64,000 bases of DNA from Sphingobacterium bovisgrunnientis (GTDB lineage: Bacteria; Bacteroidota; Bacteroidia; Sphingobacteriales; Sphingobacteriaceae). The notes below the pieces were generated by a model. It searched no databases, was not told the DNA's origin, and worked only from the letters and a program-made list of their open reading frames with translations. Location: positions 1-64,000 of the forward strand of contig NZ_WUQY01000011.1 of NCBI RefSeq assembly GCF_009829085.1, given 5' to 3'. How positions within the stretch are numbered: the stretch's first letter is position 1; each line of letters begins with the position of its first letter. The translations under genes and the position numbers were made by a program. Below are positions 63,788 through 64,000 of the stretch, piece by piece.

Positions 63788-64000
63788 TTATAAAAAAAGT
63801 GTATTGTATATTTTACTGAGACTTAATCGAACGTTTTGAGTCGCCAAACGTAAGTGATTTCTTACTGTATTTTTTGAAATATTAAGTTCATCAGAAATTT
63901 TTTCATTAGTAAGGTTATCACGAGAAGATAACTCATAAACTTGTCGTTGCTGTGGTGGTAAACTTTTAATTATATTATCCAGTACTTTGCTAAGTTCATT
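63788..64000 (-). CDS. ECF-type RNA polymerase sigma factor, C-terminus (partial)
   Basis: The last 70 codons of a sigma-70 family protein, cut by the right edge of the window. SLPPQQRQVYELSSRDNLTN and the HTH NEKISDELNISKNTVRNHLR are sigma region 4.2. It ends at a TAA (63788-63790), 52 bases before the FecR start. With FecR and the STN-type SusC it forms the sigma/anti-sigma/transducer trio that controls the scavenging operon. Region 2 is outside the window. Confidence 0.92.
   Translation of the reverse strand, partial: NELSKVLDNIIKSLPPQQRQVYELSSRDNLTNEKISDELNISKNTVRNHLRLATQNVRLSLSKIYNTLFL

Noticed and set aside
1..64000. tRNA or rRNA genes and CRISPR arrays
   Set aside because: No cloverleaf-type sequence, rRNA segment or regularly spaced repeat array was noticed in reading the window.

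Overview
The window looks like chromosome of a Bacteroidota species, most likely a Sphingobacteriaceae member (inference). It is AT-rich and dense in SusC/SusD outer-membrane uptake pairs, has FecR/ECF-sigma signalling, lipoboxes followed by charged residues, a LruC-domain lipoprotein, and a few promoter elements of the Bacteroidota TAnnTTTG type. No tRNA, rRNA or CRISPR array was seen.

Layout. (1) About 468-15898, minus strand: a 14-gene exopolysaccharide locus reading right to left. It runs from a stand-alone receiver, an initiating sugar-phosphate transferase with a receiver-like N-terminus, a short TolC-type protein, a GumC/Wzc-like co-polymerase whose kinase-like domain has no P-loop, a Wzy-type polymerase and several GT2/GT4/GT-D glycosyltransferases to a hexapeptide acyltransferase and a Wzx-type flippase. 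Most genes overlap or lie a few bases apart, so this is probably one operon. (2) 16098-18488: a LruC-domain lipoprotein. (3) 18489-24210: an accessory stretch with an IS66 fossil, two poorly known proteins (one with an N-terminal HTH), and a two-gene cassette of an AvrD-like protein and a small P-loop kinase-like protein. AvrD is best known from syringolide production in Pseudomonas syringae, so this cassette is the best candidate here for an undescribed small-molecule system.

(4) 24394-32340: a Crp-like regulator, a MauE/DoxX-like membrane protein and a small exported Cys-containing protein (plus strand) converge on a TlpA-like thioredoxin, SusC and SusD operon (minus strand). Together they suggest a redox-linked envelope uptake system. 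(5) 32341-43226: a mobile defence island. It has a hairpin-rich segment, an XRE regulator with a palindromic operator, IS4 and IS66 debris, an Eco57I-like type IIG restriction-modification pair with its own controller gene and two C-box operators, a possible relaxase tail, and a C5-methyltransferase with a HpaII-family endonuclease whose 5' end carries a one-base frameshift.

(6) 43378-49511: a decayed SusD pseudogene between 28-bp direct repeats, then an intact SusC/SusD pair. (7) 50171-64000, minus strand: an ECF sigma (partial)-FecR-SusC-SusD operon followed by two endonuclease/exonuclease/phosphatase-fold proteins, two DUF5689/BACON lipoproteins and a further lipoprotein. This looks like an inducible scavenging locus for a phosphodiester-containing polymer such as extracellular nucleic acid (inference).
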